From an uncultured Alphaproteobacteria bacterium (GTDB lineage Bacteria > Pseudomonadota > Alphaproteobacteria > Micropepsales > Micropepsaceae): DNA of 64,000 bases. Position numbers and translations under genes: made by a program. Positions 44,735 to 54,300 of the stretch are shown piece after piece. Each line of letters begins with the position of its first letter. Within the stretch, counting starts at the first letter, position 1. The stretch is from NCBI GenBank assembly GCA_903897605.1, contig CAIUCH010000040.1:1-64000 (forward strand), read 5' to 3'. The notes under the pieces were generated by a model that saw nothing but the letters and a program-made list of their open reading frames with translations, ran no database searches and had not been told where the DNA came from.

Positions 44735-45625
44735 TCAGCTTTCTATGCCTGCCTTTTGGGCATAGAGCGCGTGAATCCGGCGAGTCAGCGGCCCGGGCTT
44801 GCCATCGCCGATCAAAGTGTCGTCGATCTTTACCACGGGGATCGCCGCGCCCGAGGCCGATGACAGAAATGCTTCGCGTGCCTTCAAGGCCTCAGCCACG
44901 GTGAATTTGCGCTGAGTAATGGGCAGACCGGCGGCAGCCGCCGCCTCCAGAATCACGCGGCGGGTCACGCCCGGCAGAATGTCATTGGACAGCTGACGGG
45001 TGACGACGAGATTCTCGCTATCTACGATCCAGGCATTGGTCGAAGCGCCTTCGGTCACAAAACCTTCGCCGTCCACCAGCCAAGCCTCATAGGCGCCCGC
45101 CTTGCGCGCCTCGGTTTTGGCCAGAAGATTGGGCAAGAGCTGCACCGTCTTGATGTCGCGCCGCGCCCAGCGCTGGTCAGGACGGGTGATGACCGCAATG
45201 CCTTCGGCCCGCTTCTTTTCCCCGGCCTGCGGATCCATCGCCCGGGCGGTCATGATCAAGGTCGGACGCGGAACCACGTCCGGAATGGGGTGGTCGCGCC
45301 TGACTGCGCCGCGGGACACTTGCATATAAAGAAGACCATCGCGCACGCGATTGCGCGCCACCATCTCGCGCATGACCAGCTTGAGCGCGGGCCTGCCCAT
45401 CGGCATCGCGATGCCGATTTCGCGCAAGGAACGCTCCATCCGGTCGAGATGCTGTTCCTCGTCGATCAGCTTGCCCGCGGTGATGCCGGCCACTTCATAG
45501 ATGCCGTCGCCCAACTGCAGCGCGCGATCCTCGATATGCACGCCGGCGCGGGTGTGCGGCAGATAACGGCCATTGACATAGGCGATCCTTCCCGCCGGCG
45601 CGCGCGATGCCGTCCATTTTTTCAT
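44735..45625 (-). CDS. dat: D-amino-acid aminotransferase
   Basis: A 296-residue PLP-dependent fold type IV aminotransferase. Key segments are YVNGRYLPHTRAGVHIEDRALQLGDGIYEV, the catalytic lysine in RDIKTVQLLPNLLAK, the cofactor-binding EGASTNAWIV and LPGVTRRVILEAA. D-alanine/D-glutamate interconversion for the cell wall is the usual role; branched-chain aminotransferases are relatives. It lies between hfq and ntrX, its usual position in this class. Confidence 0.93.
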   Translation of the reverse strand: MKKWTASRAPAGRIAYVNGRYLPHTRAGVHIEDRALQLGDGIYEVAGITAGKLIDEEQHLDRMERSLREIGIAMPMGRPALKLVMREMVARNRVRDGLLYMQVSRGAVRRDHPIPDVVPRPTLIMTARAMDPQAGEKKRAEGIAVITRPDQRWARRDIKTVQLLPNLLAKTEARKAGAYEAWLVDGEGFVTEGASTNAWIVDSENLVVTRQLSNDILPGVTRRVILEAAAAAGLPITQRKFTVAEALKAREAFLSSASGAAIPVVKIDDTLIGDGKPGPLTRRIHALYAQKAGIES

Positions 45626-45642
45626 TGCCGACCCCGGATGCC

Positions 45643-47046
45643 TCAGGCGTTGAAATTCTGCGCCGAACCCACGCCCAAGGATTTGAGCTTGCGGTGCAGC
45701 GCCGACCGCTCCATGCCGATAAAGGCAGCGGTGCGGGAAATATTGCCGCCGAAGCGGTTGATCTGGGCGACCAGATAATCGCGCTCGAAAATCTCCCGCG
45801 CCTCGCGCAGGGGCAGCGAAATGACAAGGTCACCGCCCTTGCCGCCATTCCAGCCACTGCCGTGGCCCAGATCGGTGGGCAGAAGATCGGCGGTGACCGC
45901 TTCGGTAAGATCGTCGCCGGCAAGAATCAGCAGCCGCTCGACGATATTGCGCAATTGGCGGACATTGCCGGGCCAGCCATGGGCCTGCAGCACCGCCATG
46001 GCGTCGTCGCCGATATGGCGCATCGGCAGGCCGCCGGCCGCCGACAGCCGCTTCATGAAATGCGAAATCAGGGCCGGAATATCGTCGCGCCGCTCGGCCA
46101 GCGACGGAACGCGGACCGGCACCACATTGAGGCGGTGATAAAGGTCTTCCCGGAAGCGCCCCGCTTCGGTCTCGCTGCGAAGGTCGCGGGTGGTGGAGCA
46201 GATCACCCGCGCATCCACCTGGACGCGCGCCGTGCCGCCGACGCGGCTGAAGGTCTGGTCGATCAGCACGCGCAGAATCTTTCCTTGCGTCTCCAGAGGC
46301 ATATCGGAGACTTCGTCCAGATAGAGCGTGCCGTTATGGGCAAGCTCGAACAATCCGGTCTTGTGTGAACCATCCGGCTGTTCGATGCCGAACAGCTCGG
46401 TTTCGATCCGCTCCGGCGCCATGGTGGCGCAATTGACAGCCACGAAAGCGTTGGCGGCGCGGCGCGAGCGGGCATGGATCAGGCGCGCCGCCACTTCCTT
46501 GCCCGAACCGGCCGGTCCGGAAATCAGCACCCGGCTGTTGGTGGGCGCGATCTTTTCAACCAGGGCGCGCAACTGCGCGATGATCGAGGACTGCCCGATC
46601 AATTCGCCATCGTCACTGGCCTTGAGCTTCAGTTCCTGTATTTCGCGCTTCAGCCGCGCCGCTTCCAGCGCGCGCTCGACCACATGCAGCAAGCGGTCGG
46701 CCTTGAACGGCTTCTCGATGAAGTCATAGGCACCCTTCTTGATCGAGGAGACTGCCGTTTCGATCGTGCCATGGCCAGAGATCATGACCACCGGCACGTC
46801 CGGCTGCTCGCGTTTGAGCGCGTCCAGCACCTGAATCCCGTCCAGCCGCGAGCCCTGCAGCCAAATGTCGAGAATGATCAGCTGCGGCCGGCGCGCCCGC
46901 GCCGCCGCAAGCGCGGATTCGCTGTCGCCCGCCATGCGGGTCTCATAGCCCTCGTCCCGCAGAATTCCCGAAATCAAGTCGCGAATATCTTCCTCGTCAT
47001 CCACCACGAGAATTTCAGACGCGATCAGCAATCCGTTTTTGCTCAT
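45643..47046 (-). CDS. ntrX: Nitrogen-regulation response regulator NtrX
   Basis: A 467-residue response regulator: receiver domain (phospho-acceptor Asp in LIILDIWLQG), AAA+ domain with the P-loop GPAGSGKE and DEVSDMPLETQGKILRVL, and a Fis-type helix-turn-helix at the C-terminus (NISRTAAFIGMERSALHRKLKSLG). The sigma-54 GAFTGA loop is replaced by IEQPDGSHKTGLFE, as in other alphaproteobacterial NtrX. The start at 47046 has AAAGG 8 bases ahead; one at 47052 is possible. It overlaps the ntrY end by 32 bases. Confidence 0.95.
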   Translation of the reverse strand: MSKNGLLIASEILVVDDEEDIRDLISGILRDEGYETRMAGDSESALAAARARRPQLIILDIWLQGSRLDGIQVLDALKREQPDVPVVMISGHGTIETAVSSIKKGAYDFIEKPFKADRLLHVVERALEAARLKREIQELKLKASDDGELIGQSSIIAQLRALVEKIAPTNSRVLISGPAGSGKEVAARLIHARSRRAANAFVAVNCATMAPERIETELFGIEQPDGSHKTGLFELAHNGTLYLDEVSDMPLETQGKILRVLIDQTFSRVGGTARVQVDARVICSTTRDLRSETEAGRFREDLYHRLNVVPVRVPSLAERRDDIPALISHFMKRLSAAGGLPMRHIGDDAMAVLQAHGWPGNVRQLRNIVERLLILAGDDLTEAVTADLLPTDLGHGSGWNGGKGGDLVISLPLREAREIFERDYLVAQINRFGGNISRTAAFIGMERSALHRKLKSLGVGSAQNFNA

Positions 47047-49216
47047 CCTCATTGCCTTTCTGACGCAAATTCTTTTGCAGGAAGGGGAAGGTCAGCGTCA
47101 CCTCCGCGCCCTCACCGCCTTCGGCATCGGCCAGGGCGATCTCGCCGCCATGGTCTTCCATGATCTTGCGCACGATCGCCAGGCCCAGACCCGTGCCCTT
47201 GGCGCGGGTGGTGACATACGGCTCGGTCAAGCGATGGCGATGTTCCGCCGGCAGCCCGATGCCATTGTCGCTGACCTTGAACGCAAAAGTGAGGCCATGG
47301 GGCTGGAGCGCCACCGTGATCCGGCCTGGCACCTCATCGCCCCTGGCGCGCCGCGCGGCGATGCCTTCGCCGGCATTTTTCAGCACATTGGTGAGCGCCT
47401 GGGCGATCAGTCTGCCATCGCCTTCGAAGAAGAGCGGCTCCTTGGGGCCTTCGACCGCAAAAGTGATGTCCGGATGCGCCACCCGTTGCAGGAACACCGC
47501 CTGCTGCAGCAGTTCGGCGGCATTTTCCCGTTTCATCACCGGCGTCGGCATCCGGGCAAAGGACGAGAATTCGTCCACCATGCGCCCGATATCGCCAACC
47601 TGACGGATGATGGTGTCGATGCATTGGCGGAAAATATCGGGATCGGTGGAGATTTCATCCATGTATTTGCGCTTGAGGCGCTCGGCCGACAATTGAATCG
47701 GTGTCAGCGGATTTTTGATCTCATGGGCGATGCGCCGCGCCACATCGGCCCAGGCGGCGGTGCGCTGGGCCCCGACCAGATCGGTGATGTCATCGAAGGT
47801 GACGACAAAGCCGTGCGGATTTCCCCATTCGCTGGACACCTGCACCGACAGCGCCCTCGGCGCGCCGGCACGCTTGATCGCAACCTCTCCGCCGGCATGG
47901 CCCACCGGCTCCGACAGCGCCCGACGGATAAGGGCGCCCAGTTCGGGCACCGATTCCGAATAATGCCGGCCCTCCAACTCTTCGGGCGTGGCGTTCAACA
48001 GCCGCGCCGCGGCGCGGTTCACGATGGTGATCGTGCCGTCGCGGTCCACACCGATGACGCCGGCGCTGACACCCGACAGCACCGTCTCGGTGAAACGCCG
48101 CCGCTCCTCGTTCAGCCGATTGGCCGAAACCAGATCGCCGCGCTGGGCCGCGAGCTGTTGGGTCATGCGATTGAAGGCAAGGCCCAGGGTGCCGATTTCA
48201 TCGTCATCCCGCGACACCTTCACCTGGGCGGTGAGATCGCCTTCGGAGACCCGCTCTGCCGCGGTGATCAGATTCGAGATCGGATGCACCAGCCGGTTTG
48301 CCGCCCAGATGCCGGACCACACCGCGCCCAGCAAGGTCACCAGCGACACCACCGCATAGAGCGCGGCAAAGACCAGTTGCACTTCCAGCCGGTTCTCGTC
48401 CAACCGATTATATTCGGTCACCGCATCGACGGTGCGGCGGTAATAGCCGATCACTTGCGGGTCCACCAAGCGAACCACCAGCAGATAGGCGTCGTTCAAG
48501 GCCTGCATCTGGATCAGCGCGGTGACGGTGCCGCCATCGGGCGCGGCGTCCACCACAATCGAGCCAGATCGGGCCTGAGTGATGTCGGTGCCGGACGGCG
48601 GCTTGGGATCCTTGAGGAATTGCTGCTTGGTCGAAGCGAGGATTTTTCCGTGGCCATCGACAATATAGGATGCTTGCAGTCCGCGATCCTTGGTCAAGGA
48701 ATTCAATTTGGAAAAGAACGCAGCAGGACGGACATGCTTGTCCGCATCGAACAGGCTGGGATCGTGCTGGATATTGTTGGCGATGTCGAAGGCGTCGCCG
48801 ATGATGCCCCGCTCATGCTCTTTCACATAATGCTGCGCGACATTGACGGCGCTGCCGAGCGCGTCCTTCACGCGGCCGGAGAACCAGGCTTCCAGACCCA
48901 GATTGAGAGTCACCGCCGCGAAAATCGCGATCAAGATCGCGGGCACCACCGCGATGGTGCCGAACCAGGCGACCAGCCGCACATGCAGCCGCGCGCCGGC
49001 GCGGCCGGATTTGCGCTCCGCCCAAAGCCGCACCAGACGCCAGGCGATCAAGGCGCCCAGCGAAAGACCCAAGGTGAGATTTACCAACAGTAGCGCGATC
49101 AGCCCGGCGCGGCTGGGCGTCCAAGGGGTAAGGCCAGACAGGATGGCGTAGGTGATGGCGCCCGATGCCGCCGCCAGCAGCCCGGCCCCCAGCGCCAGAA
49201 GCGATGGACGGGACAC
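47015..49216 (-). CDS. ntrY: Nitrogen-regulation sensor histidine kinase NtrY
   Basis: A 733-residue membrane kinase. Three or so N-terminal membrane segments and a periplasmic domain lead to a last span near 300, HAMP (RLVHPISNLITAAERVSEGDLTAQV), PAS (VLSGVSAGVIGVDRDGTITIVNRAA), HisKA with the phospho-His in [26 protein letters not shown], and a HATPase domain (ALTNVLKNAGEGI, DNGIGLP, GTGLGLAI). NtrYX senses redox/nitrogen status in alphaproteobacteria. It is 311 bases from ntrC. Confidence 0.95.
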   Translation of the reverse strand: MSRPSLLALGAGLLAAASGAITYAILSGLTPWTPSRAGLIALLLVNLTLGLSLGALIAWRLVRLWAERKSGRAGARLHVRLVAWFGTIAVVPAILIAIFAAVTLNLGLEAWFSGRVKDALGSAVNVAQHYVKEHERGIIGDAFDIANNIQHDPSLFDADKHVRPAAFFSKLNSLTKDRGLQASYIVDGHGKILASTKQQFLKDPKPPSGTDITQARSGSIVVDAAPDGGTVTALIQMQALNDAYLLVVRLVDPQVIGYYRRTVDAVTEYNRLDENRLEVQLVFAALYAVVSLVTLLGAVWSGIWAANRLVHPISNLITAAERVSEGDLTAQVKVSRDDDEIGTLGLAFNRMTQQLAAQRGDLVSANRLNEERRRFTETVLSGVSAGVIGVDRDGTITIVNRAAARLLNATPEELEGRHYSESVPELGALIRRALSEPVGHAGGEVAIKRAGAPRALSVQVSSEWGNPHGFVVTFDDITDLVGAQRTAAWADVARRIAHEIKNPLTPIQLSAERLKRKYMDEISTDPDIFRQCIDTIIRQVGDIGRMVDEFSSFARMPTPVMKRENAAELLQQAVFLQRVAHPDITFAVEGPKEPLFFEGDGRLIAQALTNVLKNAGEGIAARRARGDEVPGRITVALQPHGLTFAFKVSDNGIGLPAEHRHRLTEPYVTTRAKGTGLGLAIVRKIMEDHGGEIALADAEGGEGAEVTLTFPFLQKNLRQKGNEDEQKRIADRV

Positions 49217-49527
49217 GGCATGAATGACGCCGCGCCCGCGATAGATGAATGACCCGTTTTCGATGACTGGCGTCCGTCGTTAGTAGGAGCAAAGCTCGTT
49301 CGTCAGATTTGCGACATTGTAGTCACAGCACAGGCTGTTGCAAGAATGCAGCGGTGTAATTCTACAACATAGGTTCCGAAGCCCGGCTTCGGAGCCTATG
49401 TGGCGCTGAGCGCGAGCGGCAGCGTAGCAGCGGCGCAAGCCAAGCCACGGGCGCAAATCGCTAAAATCGTACTTTTTTGATTGATTCCCCGAGATCCGGA
49501 CGCTCGCAGCGCTGCGCCGCTTCGCGC
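49217..49527. other. ntrC-ntrY intergenic region
   Basis: No gene is seen. The 311 bases probably hold the ntrYX promoter; a TTTTTTG tract and an A/T-rich stretch lie near 49470. A strong hairpin occupies 49367-49401 (listed separately). Confidence 0.5.
49367..49401. repeat. 15-bp inverted repeat between ntrC and ntrY
   Basis: ACATAGGTTCCGAAG pairs with CTTCGGAGCCTATGT (one G-T pair) around a five-base loop. No T-tract follows on either strand, so it is not a standard terminator. It may stabilise an RNA end or bind a protein. Confidence 0.7.
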
Positions 49528-50973
49528 CTACTCGGCGCGAAGCCCCTTGATGACTTCCAATCCCAGGTCGCGGATTTTTTTGCGCAGAGTATTGCGGTTA
49601 AGACCAAGCAACTGCGCCGCCCGGATCTGGTTACCGCGGGTCGCGGCAAGACAGATGGAAAGCAAGGGCCGCTCCACTTCCTGGATGACGCGGTCATAGA
49701 TCCCCGGCGGCGGTAGCCGGTCGCCATGGCTGAGGAAATAGCGGGTGAGGAATTGCTCGACCGCTCCGCCCAGCGACACCGCCTCTTCCTGTTCTTCCAC
49801 TGCCAGGATGTGGTTTGGCTCCTTCAACTCGCCTGCGATCACCGCGGCGGGAATGGAATCCCCCGCATGCAACACCGCCAGGCGGCGGACCAAATTTTCC
49901 AGCTCGCGGACATTGCCCGGCCAGCGATGGCGGCGAAGAATTTCCAGGCCGTCATTGTCCAGCGATTTGGCGGGCAATCCCTCATTCTCTGCTTTGCGCA
50001 GAAAATGCCGCGTCAGATCGGCGATATCTTCGACTCGCTCACGCAGCGGCGGCAGGCGCAGCGGCACCACATTGAGGCGATAATAAAGATCCTCGCGAAA
50101 CAGGCCCTGCCCGATCAGTTGGCGCAAATCCCGGTTGGTGGCGGCGATGATGCGGACATCGGTGCGGATGGGCGTGCGGCCGCCCACGGTGGTATACTCG
50201 CCCTGCTGCAGCACACGCAAAAGCCGGGTCTGCGCTTCCAACGGCATGTCGCCGATCTCGTCCAGGAAGAGCGTGCCGCCCTCGGCCTGTTCAAAACGCC
50301 CAACGCCGCGATTGTTCGCGCCGGTGAAGGCGCCGCGCTCATGTCCGAACAATTCGCTTTCCACCAGTTCCTTGGGGATCGCCGCCATGTTGACCGCGAC
50401 AAAGCGGCCATGACGGCGCTTGCCGTAATCATGCAGCGCCCGCGCCACCAGTTCCTTGCCGGTGCCGGATTCTCCCATGATCATCACGGTGAGATCCGTC
50501 TGGGTCAGCCGCGCGATGACGCGATAGATTTCCTGCATCGCAGGGCTGCGGCCAATCAAGGGAAGACGATCTTCCCCTTCCTGGGTTTCCGGTTCGCGCT
50601 TGACGCCCGGGCCGGCCAAGGCCCGCTGCACCACATTGGTCAGCTCCTTCAAATCGAACGGCTTGGGCAGATATTCAAAGGCGCCCCGCTCGGCAGCGGT
50701 AATGGCGGTGAGAAGCGTGTTCTGCGCGCTCATCACCAGCACCGGCAATTCGGGCCTGATGCGCTTGATGCGGGGGATCAGATCGAAGCCGCTCTCGTCG
50801 GGCAGCACCACATCGGTAATGGCGACATTGCCCTCGCCCGCCGCAATCATCTTCCACAGACCGGCGGCGGTGCCGGTGGTGCGGACATTGTAGCCTGCCC
50901 GGGCCAGGGCCTGGTGCAGCACGGTGCGGATGGCGCTGTCGTCATCGGCAACAAGAATGGTCGCGGCGGTCAT
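49528..50973 (-). CDS. ntrC: Nitrogen-regulation response regulator NtrC
   Basis: A 481-residue sigma-54 activator. The receiver domain has [11 protein letters not shown] and [16 protein letters not shown] (phospho-Asp). The AAA+ domain has [22 protein letters not shown] (sigma-54 contact GAFTGA) and [12 protein letters not shown]. The Fis-type HTH is at the end ([25 protein letters not shown]). It activates nitrogen assimilation genes when phosphorylated by NtrB. The start overlaps the ntrB stop by one base. Confidence 0.96.
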   Translation of the reverse strand: MTAATILVADDDSAIRTVLHQALARAGYNVRTTGTAAGLWKMIAAGEGNVAITDVVLPDESGFDLIPRIKRIRPELPVLVMSAQNTLLTAITAAERGAFEYLPKPFDLKELTNVVQRALAGPGVKREPETQEGEDRLPLIGRSPAMQEIYRVIARLTQTDLTVMIMGESGTGKELVARALHDYGKRRHGRFVAVNMAAIPKELVESELFGHERGAFTGANNRGVGRFEQAEGGTLFLDEIGDMPLEAQTRLLRVLQQGEYTTVGGRTPIRTDVRIIAATNRDLRQLIGQGLFREDLYYRLNVVPLRLPPLRERVEDIADLTRHFLRKAENEGLPAKSLDNDGLEILRRHRWPGNVRELENLVRRLAVLHAGDSIPAAVIAGELKEPNHILAVEEQEEAVSLGGAVEQFLTRYFLSHGDRLPPPGIYDRVIQEVERPLLSICLAATRGNQIRAAQLLGLNRNTLRKKIRDLGLEVIKGLRAE

Positions 50974-52067
50974 CAGGTCTCCTCAGTCAGTGCTATGGGC
51001 AGCAGCACACGGAAAATCGTGCGGCGGGGAACGGAATCGCATTCGACCACGCCGCCATGGTCGCCAACGATCTTGGCGACCAGCGCAAGGCCGAGGCCCG
51101 AGCCGCGCACCTTGGTGGTGACGAACGGATCGAAGATGCAGGACAGAAGATCGGCCGGCACGCCGATGCCATTGTCGCGCACCGTCACTTCCAGCGGCAG
51201 TGAAACGCGCTCGCCCGCGGTGCCCGCGCCAAGTCGCACCCCGGGACGGAAGCTGGTGGTGAGCGTGATCTCGCCGCCATTTTCCGGCAGCGCGTCCGAC
51301 GCGTTGCGCACCAGATTGAGGAAGACCTGAATCAGCTGGTCGCGGTCTCCCGACACCGGTGGCAGCGAGGGATCGAAATTCTCCACAAAAGCCGCACTAC
51401 GGGCGAAGCCGGATTCGGCGATGCGGCGCACTCGCGTCAGCACTTCGTGAATATTGACCGGATGGCGCTGGAAGCTGCGGGTATCGCCGAACGCCTCCAT
51501 CCGGTCGATCAAGCCACGGATGCGGTCGGTCTCGTCGCAGATCAGCTGCGTCAATTCCCGCTCGGCAGGCGCCAGTTGCTCCTCCAGCAATTGCGCCGCG
51601 CCGCGGATGCCGGCCAGCGGGTTTTTGATTTCATGGGCCAGCACCGCCGCCATGCCATGCATGGAGCGCACCGCGCCCCGCGCCATCAACTGGCGGTCCA
51701 TCCGCTGAGCCAGGCTGCGTTCGGAGAAGGCGATGACCAGCGAGCCGTCCGGCTCGGGCAAAGGTGTCACCGTGACATCGGCAAGACGCTCGCCATGCTT
51801 GGGCGTGGAAAGATCGACGTCCCGTTCCGCCGCCGAGGCATTGCGCTCGCGCGCCTGCGCCACCAGTTGGAACAGCGGTGAATCAAAGACCAGAAGATCG
51901 GTGAGATTCTGCTTCAGCAGGATGGCCGCGCCGGTATCGAAGAATTGCTCGGCGGCCGGATTGACGTAGATGATCTCCTGCTGCGGCCCGACCACCAGAA
52001 TGGGAGACGGCAGGGTATTGGCGATGGGAAATTCCGTCGGGGAACGACGAAACAAGGGCGGTTGCAC
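50973..52067 (-). CDS. ntrB: Nitrogen-regulation sensor kinase NtrB
   Basis: A 364-residue cytoplasmic kinase. It has a PAS domain ([24 protein letters not shown]), the phospho-His in [26 protein letters not shown], and a HATPase domain ([29 protein letters not shown]). It is regulated by GlnB-type PII proteins in known systems. The GTG at 52067 is preferred because the family starts nearby; a TTG at 52136 would add unrelated residues. No dusB gene is present upstream, unlike many relatives. Confidence 0.93.
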   Translation of the reverse strand: MQPPLFRRSPTEFPIANTLPSPILVVGPQQEIIYVNPAAEQFFDTGAAILLKQNLTDLLVFDSPLFQLVAQARERNASAAERDVDLSTPKHGERLADVTVTPLPEPDGSLVIAFSERSLAQRMDRQLMARGAVRSMHGMAAVLAHEIKNPLAGIRGAAQLLEEQLAPAERELTQLICDETDRIRGLIDRMEAFGDTRSFQRHPVNIHEVLTRVRRIAESGFARSAAFVENFDPSLPPVSGDRDQLIQVFLNLVRNASDALPENGGEITLTTSFRPGVRLGAGTAGERVSLPLEVTVRDNGIGVPADLLSCIFDPFVTTKVRGSGLGLALVAKIVGDHGGVVECDSVPRRTIFRVLLPIALTEET

Positions 52068-52188
52068 GAAATGCCTATATTTTAGCCATGCAGTATCTAT
52101 GACGATATTATAGGCAAATACCTCACCCACAAACAATTATCGCAAACCGCCTCTTGGCGGTGTTAGGCAGACCGCAAAGGGAACATCC

Positions 52189-53343
52189 ATGCCCCGTACC
52201 GCCATTTTGATTGTCGCTGCCGGAAAAGGCGAGCGCGCCGGCCGTGCCGGGCCCAAGCAATATGAGCCATTGACCGGCCAGCCGATGCTGGTGCGGACGG
52301 TTCAGGCCTTCCCGGACTGGCCGGTACGGGTGGTGATCGGGCCCGGACAAGAGGCGTTGTACCGGGGGGCGATGGGACCAGACGCCCCCGAGCCGATAGC
52401 CGGTGGACCCCGGCGGCAGGATTCCGTGCGATTGGGACTGGAGGCGTTGGCTGGCGACCCGCCGGATTTCGTCCTTATCCATGACGCGGCCAGGCCGCTG
52501 GTCTCGCGCGCAATCATCGCCCGTGTGATCGCGGCCCTGGAGGCGGGTGCGGCGGGCGCGGCGCCGATGCAGGCGGTGGCCGACACGCTGCGGCGCAAAG
52601 AAGGCGAATGCTGGATAACCGTGCCGCGCGAGGGACTCTACCGTGCCCAGACACCGCAAGGATTTCGCTTCGCCGATATCCTCAAGGCGCACCGCGATCA
52701 TGCCGGTACCGATGCCACCGACGATGTCGCCATTGCCGGGCTGGCCGGACTTGCGGTGGAAGCGGTGCCGGGCGAGGAAAGTAATCTGAAAGTGACCACG
52801 GAAAAGGACTTCATCTTGGCAGAGCGTCTACTGGCAGGAGAGACCCGCAGCGCCATGGGCTATGACGCGCATCGTTTCACCGCCGGCGATCACGTCTGGC
52901 TCTGCGGCGTGAAGGTGCCACACGATCACGGGCTGGAAGGCCATTCCGACGCCGATGCCGGCTTGCACGCCCTGACCGACGCGATACTGGGATGCATTTC
53001 CGCCGGCGATATCGGTCAGCATTTTCCGCCCACCGACGATCGCTGGAAAGACGCCCCGTCCTGGAAATTCCTCGACCACGCCCATGCGCTGGTGAAGCAG
53101 AAAGGCGGCGCCATCCTGCATTGCGACGTCACCTTGATCTGCGAGAGGCCCAAGATCGGCCCGCACCGCCAAGCCATGCGCGCCCGCATCGCCGAAATCC
53201 TGTCGCTTGCGATCGATCGCGTCAGCGTCAAGGCCACCACCACCGAGGGCATGGGGTTCACCGGACGGCGCGAGGGTTTGGCGGCGCAGGCAATCGCGAC
53301 GGTGAGGCTGCCCTCGAACAGCGATGCGGCAGGGCAAGGATAG
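52189..53343 (+). CDS. ispDF: Bifunctional IspD/IspF isoprenoid enzyme
   Basis: A 384-residue fusion for the MEP pathway. IspD (residues 1-about 222) has IVAAGKGERAGRAGPKQYEPLTGQPML, VLIHDAARPLVS and TDDVAIA; IspF (about 223-384) has MGYDAHRF (metal D/H), LEGHSDADAGLHALTDAILG, and ATTTEGMGFTGR. It makes CDP-methylerythritol and then ME-cyclodiphosphate. Fusion is typical of alphaproteobacteria. It is divergent from ntrB with 121 bases between. Confidence 0.97.
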   Translation: MPRTAILIVAAGKGERAGRAGPKQYEPLTGQPMLVRTVQAFPDWPVRVVIGPGQEALYRGAMGPDAPEPIAGGPRRQDSVRLGLEALAGDPPDFVLIHDAARPLVSRAIIARVIAALEAGAAGAAPMQAVADTLRRKEGECWITVPREGLYRAQTPQGFRFADILKAHRDHAGTDATDDVAIAGLAGLAVEAVPGEESNLKVTTEKDFILAERLLAGETRSAMGYDAHRFTAGDHVWLCGVKVPHDHGLEGHSDADAGLHALTDAILGCISAGDIGQHFPPTDDRWKDAPSWKFLDHAHALVKQKGGAILHCDVTLICERPKIGPHRQAMRARIAEILSLAIDRVSVKATTTEGMGFTGRREGLAAQAIATVRLPSNSDAAGQG

Positions 53344-53347
53344 AGCC

Positions 53348-53812
53348 ATGAGATTTTCCACCATCATCGCCTCGGTCCTGGGCATCGGCTATTTCCCCGT
53401 CGCATCGGGCACGGTGATGAGCATCATCGCGGTGCCGCTGGCGATCTTCATCGCCGGACATGCCGGCGGCGGCCTCGGCCTGATCGTCGCCAGCCTAATC
53501 GCTTTCGCCATCGGGGTGTGGGCGTGCGGCGCCCATGTCCGCGCCACCGGCCGTGACGATCCTTCCGAATGCGTGATCGACGAGTTGGCGGGGCAATGGC
53601 TGGCCTGCGCCGGCATTTGTTTCGCGCCGGCTTCGGCGGCGGAGTTTGCCCTCGCCTTCCTGCTCTTCCGTCTGTTCGACATCCTGAAGCCCTGGCCAAT
53701 CTCGGCGGCGGAAAAGCTTCCCGGCGGCATGGGCGTGATGGCTGACGACATGCTGGCGGGTCTCGCCGCCGGTATCATCGCGGCCGGCGTGCAATATACC
53801 CGGGTGATCTGA
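53348..53812 (+). CDS. pgpA: Phosphatidylglycerophosphatase A
   Basis: A 154-residue membrane phosphatase. The conserved opening MRFSTIIASVLGIGYFPVASGT and the DPSECVIDELAGQWLA and FRLFDILKPWPISAAEKLPGGMGVMADDMLAG motifs are complete. It removes phosphate from phosphatidylglycerophosphate to make phosphatidylglycerol. The start has AAGGA upstream; it lies 4 bases after ispDF and overlaps pncC by one base. Confidence 0.96.
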   Translation: MRFSTIIASVLGIGYFPVASGTVMSIIAVPLAIFIAGHAGGGLGLIVASLIAFAIGVWACGAHVRATGRDDPSECVIDELAGQWLACAGICFAPASAAEFALAFLLFRLFDILKPWPISAAEKLPGGMGVMADDMLAGLAAGIIAAGVQYTRVI

Positions 53813-54300
53813 TGTTCGACGCCGCGCTTTTGGCACAGGCGCGAATTCTGCTGGATGCCGCGCGGCGCAAAGGCGTTCATATCGCCACCGCCGAAAGCTG
53901 CACCGGCGGCCTGATCGCCGCGTTGCTGACCGAAATTCCCGGCTCGTCGGATGTGGTGGATCGCGGCTTCGTCACTTATTCCAATCAGGCCAAGCAGGAG
54001 CTGCTGGGCGTACCGACCGAACTTCTGGGCGCCCATGGCGCGGTATCCGAACCGGTTTGCCGCGCCATGGCCGAAGGCGCACTAAAGAATTCCCGCGCCC
54101 AGCTCAGCGTCGCAGTTACCGGCGTCGCCGGTCCTGGCGGCGGCAGTGCGCAAAAGCCGGTGGGGCTGGTCTATGTCGCCGTGGCGCAAGGGGACGGCCC
54201 TGTCACCATCCGCGAATACCGCTTCGGCGATATCGGCCGCGATCAGGTGCGTCTGGCTACCGTGACGGAAGCGATCAGGCTTCTGCGCGACAGTCTCTAA
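53812..54300 (+). CDS. pncC: Nicotinamide-nucleotide amidohydrolase PncC (CinA C-terminal domain)
   Basis: A 162-residue stand-alone CinA C-terminal domain. Motifs are TAESCTGGLIAALLTEIPGSSDVVDRGFVTYSNQAKQELLGV and VAVTGVAGPGGGSAQKPVGLVYVA. It deamidates NMN to NaMN. It is coupled to pgpA (TGATG). It is convergent with the exported SGNH-like gene, overlapping by 4 bases. Confidence 0.94.
   Translation: MFDAALLAQARILLDAARRKGVHIATAESCTGGLIAALLTEIPGSSDVVDRGFVTYSNQAKQELLGVPTELLGAHGAVSEPVCRAMAEGALKNSRAQLSVAVTGVAGPGGGSAQKPVGLVYVAVAQGDGPVTIREYRFGDIGRDQVRLATVTEAIRLLRDSL

Noticed and set aside
47039-49093. 684-residue plus-strand frame opposite ntrY
   Set aside because: Antisense shadow; NtrY domains on the minus strand are complete.
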